Source: Bacillota bacterium
Lineage (GTDB): Bacteria > Bacillota > Clostridia > Acetivibrionales > DSM-1351
Direction: 5' to 3'
DNA: 64,000 nt
Assembly: GCA_023439045.1 (NCBI GenBank)
Contig: JAEXOY010000019.1
Span: 1-64,000 of the forward strand
Part shown: in pieces, positions 16,530 to 24,365 of the stretch
Numbering within the stretch: the first letter of the stretch is position 1
Layout of the letters: each line of letters opens with the position of its first letter
The notes under the pieces: model-generated
The model's database searches: none
The model's input: only the letters and a program-made list of their open reading frames with translations
What the model was told of the DNA's origin: nothing
Position numbers and translations under genes: made by a program

Positions 16530-18188
16530 TCACCCCTTCGCCCCCCTATAAAACATATCATCATAGGACTTATCGAGCAGATTCCAGTCAATATAGATGT
16601 CTTTGACTTGCTTGCCAGAATCGTCAATAAGGGTATAGGCTTCTATTTTATTGATTACTTTTTTAAGAAGGGCGTTGTCAATCTCATTTAGGTCAACTTT
16701 TTCAATAAAGTCAACGTAGTTTTGGTACTTCTGTTTTGCCTGAAGCTTGGCTTCGTCAAGCTTTTTGAGCTTTTTGAGGTCGGCTTCTAAAGCTTTTCTA
16801 TTTGATTGCAGCTCATCATTTTGAAGCTTATATTGTTCATCATCAATTATATTTTTTGTATAGAGCTTGAGATTTGCAGAAAGCTGCTCCTTAATATCAG
16901 CAAGGCTTTGTTGAAGCTCATTGATTTGGCTCTCAACCTCTTCCTTTGTGTAAAAAGATTCTATATAGTTGTCAAACATTACATCAAGTTCAGATTTGTT
17001 TGACCTTAGGCTTTTAATTTCGCTAACAACTCTTTGAAATAGGGCATCTTCATGCCACGAGTTTCGGTGCTCACATTCAGCATTATGAAACATATCATGA
17101 GTAGCACAAACCCATTCAACGTCGAATTTTCTTGTTCCATCTTTCTTCTTCCAGCCCCACAGCTTTTTGCGGCGCATAGCCTTTCCGCAGTTTCTGCAAT
17201 AAAGAAGGTTGCTGAAAATATTTGCAGAGCTAGGTCGATTACTTTGTCCAAAAAGCTCTTTTCTTTTCTTCAATTCAGCCTGAACAGCAGTAAAGAGCTC
17301 ATCAGATATAATTCTTAGAGCTTCATTATTTGTTACAATCCAGTTATCTTCATCAACTGGCTTCTGACTCTTATAAACTGTCTGTATTTCACCCTCAGTA
17401 TGAACAAACTTGTCCAAGTTGATATCAGTATTTACAACAGTATGCGTGATTTGACGACCAATGTATATTTGATTATTTAGAATATCGTAGATTTGAGTTT
17501 GAGCCCATCTTCGATTCTTCTGCGTAGGTATGTTTCGGAGGTTCAGCTCTTTTGCTATTTTAGTTCCACCCCAACCTTTGGAGTACCATTCATATATCAT
17601 TTTTACAGTCTCAAGCTGCTCAGGTATAGGCTGCATAAAGCCATCCTTGGTATAATATCCATAAGGTGTGGCACTTGTGAATTTACCTGCTTGCTGGGCT
17701 CTTCTAATTCCAAATTGCACAGCAGTGCTTTTAGCTCGGCTTTCCTCCTGAGCCATAACAAAGAGAATATTAATAGTTGCCTCATTTGCAGGATTAGAGC
17801 TGTCAAGCCAGCCGTCTTCAAATATAACCTTGATGCCCATTATTTTGAGCTTTTTTAGAATGCCAGCACCATCCTCGACATTTCTGGCCCATCGCTGGAC
17901 GTTTTTAACCAATATTGCATCGAATTCTTTCCTATAGGCACATTCGAGCATGTACTTAAAAGCACCCCTGTTCTTCAGTTTGGTTCCAGAGATACCCTCA
18001 TCTGCAAAAATGGATGGTATATAGCTTATTAATTCTTTTTTCCCTTCCTTTGAGTAGTACATGCCACACTCGGCACCCTCAAAGCTATTTTTCTTAAAAA
18101 GTTCTGAATAATGTTTTATCTGATTTTCCAAAGAAGTGAGCTGTTCTGAGTTGTCGGTTGAAACTCTACAATACGCTACGCATTTCAT
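16530..18188 (-). CDS. Large serine recombinase of the cotJC element (552 aa)
   Basis: The catalytic resolvase domain (about 1-165) starts MKCVAYCRVSTDNSEQL with the nucleophile Ser10 and has a second block AQEESRAKSTAVQFGIRRAQ. A recombinase domain follows (GYYTKDGFMQPIPEQ to about 300), then a zinc ribbon (LLYCRNCGKAMRRKK with a second Cys pair, about 325-375). The C-terminus is a long coiled coil (about 395-510). This order defines large serine integrases, which recombine short attP/attB sites without high-energy cofactors. It lies about 3.7 kb inside the left boundary and is the obvious enzyme for the ATACCCTT cores. The frame is intact. Relatives such as SpoIVCA excise the sigK skin. Confidence 0.92.
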   Translation of the reverse strand: MKCVAYCRVSTDNSEQLTSLENQIKHYSELFKKNSFEGAECGMYYSKEGKKELISYIPSIFADEGISGTKLKNRGAFKYMLECAYRKEFDAILVKNVQRWARNVEDGAGILKKLKIMGIKVIFEDGWLDSSNPANEATINILFVMAQEESRAKSTAVQFGIRRAQQAGKFTSATPYGYYTKDGFMQPIPEQLETVKMIYEWYSKGWGGTKIAKELNLRNIPTQKNRRWAQTQIYDILNNQIYIGRQITHTVVNTDINLDKFVHTEGEIQTVYKSQKPVDEDNWIVTNNEALRIISDELFTAVQAELKKRKELFGQSNRPSSANIFSNLLYCRNCGKAMRRKKLWGWKKKDGTRKFDVEWVCATHDMFHNAECEHRNSWHEDALFQRVVSEIKSLRSNKSELDVMFDNYIESFYTKEEVESQINELQQSLADIKEQLSANLKLYTKNIIDDEQYKLQNDELQSNRKALEADLKKLKKLDEAKLQAKQKYQNYVDFIEKVDLNEIDNALLKKVINKIEAYTLIDDSGKQVKDIYIDWNLLDKSYDDMFYRGAKG

Positions 18189-18267
18189 AATACTAATCCT
18201 CTATCGTTAAACTGAGATTATTATAGTTATATAATAATACATAGGGCCATAAATGCGCAATGAGAAA

Positions 18268-18489
18268 TTATAAATATTTTCCACTAATACCTGATTCATA
18301 CGGTTTACAAAGTGAAGATTGCTCTATAAATGCTACCCAACGGTGATACAGCTCGTTAGGAATCTCCTTCTTACCATATTCATAATAGAGAATATCGTTT
18401 ACTGTTATTTCGAGCATTTCTGCAAGTTTTTTATCTGTAATTTTTGTGTCACGGACTCTCAGCAAATATAATTGGCGACCTGATAACAT
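18268..18489 (-). CDS. Small helix-turn-helix protein upstream of the recombinase (73 aa)
   Basis: ATG at 18489 was chosen because AGGAGGT lies directly upstream; the frame is open a further 27 codons. The helix-turn-helix ITDKKLAEMLEITVNDILYYEYGK occupies most of the protein (XRE-like), with a short basic-aromatic tail. It is divergently placed 80 bp upstream of the recombinase start on the same strand, so it is likely co-transcribed. It could be a repressor of excision or a recombination directionality factor; neither is shown. Confidence 0.6.
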   Translation of the reverse strand: MLSGRQLYLLRVRDTKITDKKLAEMLEITVNDILYYEYGKKEIPNELYHRWVAFIEQSSLCKPYESGISGKYL

Positions 18490-18759
18490 ATGACCTCCTG
18501 CTACTAATACACTTTGATACATACTATTGAAAAATGTTATTTTTGGTACCAACAACAGGAGACCTATCACTATCCTGCTATTAGCAGCTGATTAATTCCT
18601 TCTTGAAATGAGTTAGTGAAATTAAGTTAAATATTTTAAAGAATGTTTTTAAGTAGTTCTTAAGTTTATGGGTATTTTATTGGCAGTTCATATGAAAATC
18701 AAATTTTCAGTACAATTATTTTTAGAAGTTTAGAAAAAATTCCTGATTGTAGCAATTTC

Positions 18760-18803
18760 GGCCATGGACGGCCTAGTGAGGCCATTTAAGGCCTTGAGTG
18801 GCC
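18760..18803. repeat. Five GGCC tetramers at exact 10-bp spacing
   Basis: GGCC occurs at 18760, 18770, 18780, 18790 and 18800, with variable six-base spacers. One helical turn between copies places all five on the same DNA face, as in operator arrays or iterons. It sits in the 440-bp gap between the divergent XRE gene and the DUF262 gene. Confidence 0.8.
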
Positions 18804-18929
18804 TTATTTATATGCTTTGCATTATTTGGTTAAAAATGCTGGAATTGGCCAGCGCCGCGGCTTTGAGAAAAAAGTATATAGATGATAGTATTTATTTCAA
18901 GAAATAATATTTTTAGGGGGGATAACATT

Positions 18930-20093
18930 TTGATTAGTAAAAAACTCAGAGATTATATTGCATTGAGTCCATCAAAAAGTACACAAATGGTTGCTATTTC
19001 GGAATTGATGGACCGTTGTTTGGAAAATGACATCCTATTACCAGAATTCCAAACGACATTGAGATGGGTATTGCACAAAAATGTTGATTTGCTAAACTAT
19101 CAGCTTTCTGCTAAGGCTCCTGTTTCAGCACTGAGTATGCATGAAATCCGTGAAGACGAGGATGTCAAGCAGATTAACTTTATGAACAGAAAAAGAGTCG
19201 AGGGTAATCTTGTAAGGAAGCTGTCAGTTATTGATGGACAGCAACGGATCAGCTGCAATTTGAAGGCATATATTAATGATCCTGAATTTGAACATATCGT
19301 GCTTGACTTGCAGAAAGGTAAATTTATAATTAACAAGGAAAAAATGAAGAAGAGCTATCAAGTCCCTGCAGGTATTCTTCTCAATAGGTCATCTGTTGAA
19401 TTAGAGAAATACGCCATATCACGTCAGCCTCTAAGTGATAATTTTCAGATTCTTTTATTTATTAGAACAAAATTGCTATCCTATAACTACATAGTTAATA
19501 TTGGCAAGGGGATGAGCAAAACAGAGCAGCTTAGCTGGTTTGAAAGGCTTAATAATGCAGGGGCACAGATTCCAAAACTACAGCTTAAACTTACACATCT
19601 AACAGAAAAGCAGATTGACATTTACGACGAGTACATCAATAAATTCATAGATATCGTCAATGCGAAAAAGCTGTACAAACTAGTGAAGATGAAAAATACA
19701 GAGGTGAGCATTCCTATTGCCTTGCTAAATCCTGCAATTGAGATAATTAACAGGAAGTCACACGTCACTAATTATAGCCCGATAGCCTCTGATATTCGAT
19801 TTAGAGAAATTAACGAAATGAGTGCTGAGAATTTACGTAGAGCATTTACAATCACCTTGGATTGCTTAAAAAAGTCTATTGCCTTTCTTGAAGAGAATAG
19901 AATAAATTATAACAGGTATGACTACATTGCTTACGTTACTGGCTTCTTTGTATATCTTGAAAATGATGAAATGAATGCTGCACAGAAAAGTGCACTAGTG
20001 GAATGGTGCAGCACAGTGTCTTTCACAAACAAATCTAACCAAGCAAGAAGAGAAATATATAATCAAGTGCTTGGCTTTAGGTATATAATATAG
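18930..20093 (+). CDS. DUF262-domain protein, GmrS/ParB-like fold (387 aa)
   Basis: TTG start at 18930 is supported by AGGGGGG 8-14 bp upstream; an upstream ATG in frame (18882) lacks a site. The N-terminal DUF262 domain shows LPEFQTTLRWVLHKNVDLLNYQL at about 36-58 and the hallmark LSVIDGQQRIS at about 97-107. GmrSD-type DUF262 proteins hydrolyse nucleotides and drive cleavage of modified DNA. The C-terminal DUF1524 nuclease (H-x-x-P) of GmrD is not evident here, so the partner nuclease is either absent or elsewhere. Its placement among other conflict genes suggests phage defence. Confidence 0.65.
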   Translation: MISKKLRDYIALSPSKSTQMVAISELMDRCLENDILLPEFQTTLRWVLHKNVDLLNYQLSAKAPVSALSMHEIREDEDVKQINFMNRKRVEGNLVRKLSVIDGQQRISCNLKAYINDPEFEHIVLDLQKGKFIINKEKMKKSYQVPAGILLNRSSVELEKYAISRQPLSDNFQILLFIRTKLLSYNYIVNIGKGMSKTEQLSWFERLNNAGAQIPKLQLKLTHLTEKQIDIYDEYINKFIDIVNAKKLYKLVKMKNTEVSIPIALLNPAIEIINRKSHVTNYSPIASDIRFREINEMSAENLRRAFTITLDCLKKSIAFLEENRINYNRYDYIAYVTGFFVYLENDEMNAAQKSALVEWCSTVSFTNKSNQARREIYNQVLGFRYII

Positions 20094-20111
20094 TTTTCCT
20101 CCGTGGAACGG

Positions 20112-21084
20112 CTACTTTAGTGGCACCTTCTTATATTTCAGGTATATTCTTGTTATTTCAGCCCTGTGATGGCCGAGTTGTTCACTAATGTAATACAGGA
20201 GGTCTTTACCATGCAGTATATTTTTCTTTTGATTGTAGAGGTTATTGCTATAGTAACTTCTCAAACCATGAAAATTTAATGTTTTCTTAACAGGCTTTAG
20301 ATTACTTAAAGCACTACAAGATTTCTGGTTTCTAAAGGCCTCCTGAAACTTATCACGATGATTGCCAAGCCAGTTTTGAATAGAGTCTTTTCTTTTTTTT
20401 TGTTGCATCCTTAATATTATCTACAAGGATTTTCTCACAATTGAGTTTTTTGAGAGTATCAGCATATTTTAATACTTCAGCAAGTGCAATGAACTGGATA
20501 AGTGTATCAACCTTAATAAATCGGGTCTGACCACCTTTACCTTTAACCTCTAGTTCTCCCGTGTCAACAGCTACTAGTATCTTGTCAACCGTTAAACGAC
20601 AGCATTCTTCAAGCCTTAGACCGAAGTTCTCAGCAAGAGTTATAGCAAAATATACGTCCATACGTCCCATTTGTTTACTTAATTGTTTAGCCATCTCAAC
20701 CTCTTTTGTTGTCCAGGAGTTATCAATTTTATTAGTTTGACGTTTATCTAGGCCCAGAATTGAGTTGTCTACAAGTATATTTTTAGATCCACAATGGTGC
20801 TGAAAATATCGTATGGCACTTACATCAGTCTTAATAGTGGATGGCGATTTACCATCCTGCTTCATTTGATCAACATACTGGATTAGATGCTTACTGCTTA
20901 TATTTGTTATTTTCTGAAGACGGAATTCACTTGCAAGGAATACAACAAACCGTTCCATTGCGGCCTTATAACGCTCACGGGTTTTAAAACTGCCTTCGTT
21001 AAAATGCTGAAATTGGGTATCTAACTGAATTTCTAGGTTTTTAACCAAACCTGATGAAGTACTATTTGATGATTTATTTCTCAC
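20112..21084 (-). pseudogene. Tyrosine recombinase/integrase split by a frameshift in an A9 run
   Basis: Two overlapping minus-strand frames make one integrase. 20353-21084 carries the SAM-like core-binding domain and the catalytic Arg (FGLRLEECCRL) plus the beta-hairpin Lys region (KGKGGQTR). 20112-20408 carries HGLRSYYSNN (His-x-x-Arg), LGHHRAEITRIYL (second His and the Tyr). The frames meet at nine A residues (T run at 20393-20401 on the plus strand). The joined protein is about 320 aa, normal for the family. The A9 run allows a sequencing error, true inactivation or slippage; I call it pseudogene with that caveat. Confidence 0.75.
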
Positions 21085-21378
21085 TTTGCCACCTGCTTTC
21101 TAAATTATTTAAACACTATAAGCAAAAAGTCTATGAAAATCAAATTTTCACAGACTTTTTTATGACTTTATTAAAATATAATTAATGGGTAAGCAAACAA
21201 TCGAATTTGATTGAAAATGGGTAAGACAACTTTGACAAAAAATATAAATAGCAGAAATTTGTTCTAAATTTTTCATAATGGGTAAGATGACTCTTAAAGT
21301 GTTATATAATCTTTGCCCAAATAAAGCAATCTGGCTAACTATTTCGATTAAGTGCATTTTTTGGCATAGCAAGGCCTA

Positions 21379-21691
21379 TGAGAAACATCTGTTTCTCACA
21401 TTTTCCTGATGTAGTTGTGTTTTAGGGTGTTGCTTTTCAATAGTTGTGAGGTGTACCATACCGCCGTCTCTATGGAGTCCTACAGACTCACATAGAGACG
21501 GCGGTCTCACTTTTGTGGTTTTCTATAAGTTAAGTAGAAATCCGAGTACATGCTATTGCATGTGCCAGCATAGTACTGGCTTCGGCTGCCGATTACTGAC
21601 ATTGTCAGTCCTATAAAGGTGCGGCAAGGATTTTTTTAATAATGTATATCGTAAAACATTAACTCAATTTTTATGGTGGTAGAGCTACCAC
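21379..21691. ncRNA. Cluster of six stem-loops: candidate structured RNA or replication/transfer origin
   Basis: Stems: TGAGAAAC/GTTTCTCA (21379-21398); a 15-bp perfect repeat with a further 5-bp inner stem and GTGAG/CTCAC outer arms (21446-21510); ACATGC/GCATGT (21548-21563); GCCAG/CTGGC (21564-21580); ACTGAC/GTCAGT (21595-21609) inside a TGCCG/CGGCA stem ending near a T7 run; GTGGTAG/CTACCAC (21676-21691). The local GC content of the stems is well above the surroundings. No reverse transcriptase or replication gene adjoins. The strand is unknown. Confidence 0.5.
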
Positions 21692-22173
21692 GCAGTTGTG
21701 TTTCTGAATAAGATTCCTTCGTCTCATATAGAATACTCCTTTCAAATAAAATTCCATGGTTCAATCTATATATAAAATACCTTCAGGTATGATTATGTTA
21801 TAGGGGAAGATGGTGGGGGATTTCAAGTGGGGAGTTAATAATGGTATAAATAATTAGGGATATGTTTCTGTAGTCGGATATGTTGTGTGCTGAGTTACCA
21901 CTATATTTGAGGTGTGGTTTGATATTACTGGGTTTGAGAATATAAAAATCAAGCATATATCAAAATGAAGTTATTTATTTTTTACTTCAAAAATGAAATT
22001 ATAAGCTTTTTAATATTTTTAACTATTAGCGTATCGAAAATTCTAAATTTTATGTGTTAAAACTATCTTTTCTTACAAAAAACTATTCATTCCAATACCT
22101 TGGATAATATATTGAGAAAAATAGAATAGAACATCTTGAAAAAATGTATTATTATAAAAATAATGGCGATATA

Positions 22174-22182
22174 TGGTATAAT
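22174..22182 (+). promoter_or_regulatory. Extended -10 promoter of the ABC-3C operon
   Basis: TGGTATAAT lies about 28 bp before the ATG at 22210, with AAGGAGGTAA as a near-perfect ribosome site (22197-22206). It is identical to the extended -10 of the zinc-hook ATPase gene on this element. Confidence 0.6.
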
Positions 22183-22209
22183 GTATGTGTAACTTCAAGG
22201 AGGTAATCT

Positions 22210-23715
22210 ATGTGTACACATACTGAATATGCCGAAATACTTCGTGTTGGAGAAGAAAGAAGAGATGCATCCGATAGTATAAAAGGATTTTTATATCAGG
22301 ACTTACTAGCTATTGAATTAATAATAAATAGTCAAAATGGAGATAAAATCTATGTTGAGTGGGTTGAGGATATCTTTGTAGAAAGTGCTACTAAAATATC
22401 AACTTGTCAAGTGAAACACTATCCTAAAAGTCAACTGGATTTGCAAGATATCTATGAGAATATGTTTTATCAGTTGCTAAAATTTTTACTATATAGGACT
22501 GAGGAGAAAAAGTTTATTACTTATGCCTATTATTATGCAGAAAGTGTAAAAGATTTCATTAAGGCTAATACACAAAATATAATAAAGGAAAATGATTTAA
22601 AAACAATTAACAAGCTACAGATACGGAAGGAACTTGAAGAATGTTCAGATATGAAAGCGAGAAAGAAACTGCTATTTGAAAAAGTTGCGGGAAAAAGTTT
22701 ACTTGACCAGTTTGAGTTCAGTGCACTAAAAAAAGAAGATATCTGTAATACAAGAGATTATCTAAAAAGTATTTTGTACAGTTTGTTTGAAACATCTATT
22801 AAAAATGACAATTTAATTAGAATGCTGAATAAAGAAGACATCAAAGATTTATTGCTAGCATTGGCAGTTCAGTATGTTCAAAACTCTTATTATAAAAAGC
22901 CTGAAGATTATACTAAGAGAATTATGACGAAAGAAGATTTTAATAATTATGTAAATAGAATCTTTGTTAGTGTGCAGAAAAATACAGAAATTATTATTAC
23001 TTTGGTTATGGGATACATTGATAGTCTGTTTGATGAAATTATTGTTGAGATAGAGGATGTTAATAATGCTGAAATTTACAAAAAAATATATTTATCCACA
23101 AAGGGGTATTTGAAAAGTATCCTATTGGAGAAGAGAAAAAGATTCAAGTTTCTTAATTCACTTAGCACTTATGAAGATAAGGAGCTGAATTGGAATAGCT
23201 ACCAAGAAATAGATTTTAATGAAAGAGATAAATTTATAGAACATAAAGGTGTAATAAAATCAGTTATAAAAAGTAGTTGGAAAATAATGTACGATATTGA
23301 TGGCAGTGAATATGGATTATATATAAAGGAAAGTGAAGAGAGTTTCTTTTTTGACTTTGTCAACTATGAAGAATCAAAAAGGGTAGTAATTTTTTCTTCA
23401 TTGGCTGGAGAACAGAACGGTGATATTAAAAAAATTGTACCTAGACTTGCAAAAATGGAGGAAAGACCAGATAAATGGTATATGCGTGGAGAATTAAGGA
23501 GTTACTACAAATATTCTCTGGATGTCAATAAAATACGAGATATAGATTTAGGAATGGGGCATAGCGTTTTATATGAACAGAGTAATTTTTTTAAAATAGA
23601 GTGTATGGATTGTCTAGCATGTGACTCTGAAAAAATGGAAACTAAAGATCCAGATCTGAAGGATTGTTTGTTTAAAAGTGGCTGTACTAAAAAGGGAGGC
23701 GGAGTATGTACATAA
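22210..23715 (+). CDS. ABC-3C system effector with DUF4297/Cap4-like nuclease domain (501 aa)
   Basis: The N-terminus (about 18-75) reads ASDSIKGFLYQDLLAIELI, then YVEWVEDIFVES and TCQVKHYP. The GFxYQ...E...ED...QxKH pattern is that of DUF4297-type PD-(D/E)XK dsDNA endonucleases such as Cap4. The C-terminus ends in a cysteine cluster (CMDCLACDS, then DCLFKSGC and a final C), a likely zinc site. The stop overlaps the next gene by 10 bp. Effector, middle component and ABC ATPase in this order is the defining layout of ABC-three-component conflict systems, where the ATPase is thought to sense invaders and license the effector. Confidence 0.75.
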   Translation: MCTHTEYAEILRVGEERRDASDSIKGFLYQDLLAIELIINSQNGDKIYVEWVEDIFVESATKISTCQVKHYPKSQLDLQDIYENMFYQLLKFLLYRTEEKKFITYAYYYAESVKDFIKANTQNIIKENDLKTINKLQIRKELEECSDMKARKKLLFEKVAGKSLLDQFEFSALKKEDICNTRDYLKSILYSLFETSIKNDNLIRMLNKEDIKDLLLALAVQYVQNSYYKKPEDYTKRIMTKEDFNNYVNRIFVSVQKNTEIIITLVMGYIDSLFDEIIVEIEDVNNAEIYKKIYLSTKGYLKSILLEKRKRFKFLNSLSTYEDKELNWNSYQEIDFNERDKFIEHKGVIKSVIKSSWKIMYDIDGSEYGLYIKESEESFFFDFVNYEESKRVVIFSSLAGEQNGDIKKIVPRLAKMEERPDKWYMRGELRSYYKYSLDVNKIRDIDLGMGHSVLYEQSNFFKIECMDCLACDSEKMETKDPDLKDCLFKSGCTKKGGGVCT

Positions 23716-24365
23716 AAGATTTTTTTGCTAATGGATATAAATCTATATATGAGTCAGAGGAAGAGCCTATTAAAGCTTTTTTATCAGAGACGGAAAATGA
23801 GGAAGAAATTATAGATGCTAAAATGGATGATGAGGATAGAATAAGATATGCCAAACCGTTGACAGATATTTTTATACATGAAACTAAAAATGAAATGTTT
23901 TTGGTATTAGATTGTATAGGGCATAAATATCAGCGATTAAAAAATGTGTGTGAGAAATGGGAACAGAATGTATTGCATTTTGTAAACTTTGGTAAGGAAT
24001 ATCGTAATAATATAAAGTATCTGCAATATGAAATCTATTTGCTTATTTTATGTAGAGATGAAAAAAATGAGTATGAAGATGATCATTTTAGGTCTGAAAC
24101 TGAAAAGTCTTTAAGGATATGCAGAAAATTATTCTTGCTGTGCAATGAAATTGGTGAAATAGACGAAAATAATTGGAATATGATACCGTTTTACTTCTCT
24201 TCCATTGAGAAAAAAGATAGTGAAGAAGTACAAAGACTTGAGAAAGAACTTGAAGATCTAATTCCAAAGGATGAAAAAATACGTTCTATTTGTAAAAAAG
24301 AAGAATTGACGGATGAGGATAGAAAAATAATGAAGGAGTGGTTGAATAAGGATGATAATAACTAG
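23706..24365 (+). CDS. ABC-3C middle component (219 aa)
   Basis: A highly charged, helical protein of about 220 aa with no catalytic motif, typical in size and position of ABC-3C middle components. It overlaps the effector by 10 bp and the ATPase by 14 bp, so the three are translationally coupled. GGGAGGCGG precedes its ATG. The assignment depends mainly on context, since the middle components diverge strongly in sequence. It presumably bridges effector and ATPase. Confidence 0.65.
   Translation: MYIKDFFANGYKSIYESEEEPIKAFLSETENEEEIIDAKMDDEDRIRYAKPLTDIFIHETKNEMFLVLDCIGHKYQRLKNVCEKWEQNVLHFVNFGKEYRNNIKYLQYEIYLLILCRDEKNEYEDDHFRSETEKSLRICRKLFLLCNEIGEIDENNWNMIPFYFSSIEKKDSEEVQRLEKELEDLIPKDEKIRSICKKEELTDEDRKIMKEWLNKDDNN

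Larger units (their letters stand above)
21085..22209. other. 1.1-kb non-coding region of the cotJC element
   Basis: No gene is supported in this stretch. The middle (21379-21691) is a dense array of hairpins, described separately. The right end holds the ABC-3C promoter. The flanks (21085-21370 and 21700-22100) are AT-rich and show no repeat I can define. Confidence 0.6.

Noticed and set aside
21379..21691. Hairpin cluster as a retron msr-msd
   Set aside because: No reverse transcriptase gene is near, and no a1/a2 flanking inverted repeat pair fits a retron fold.
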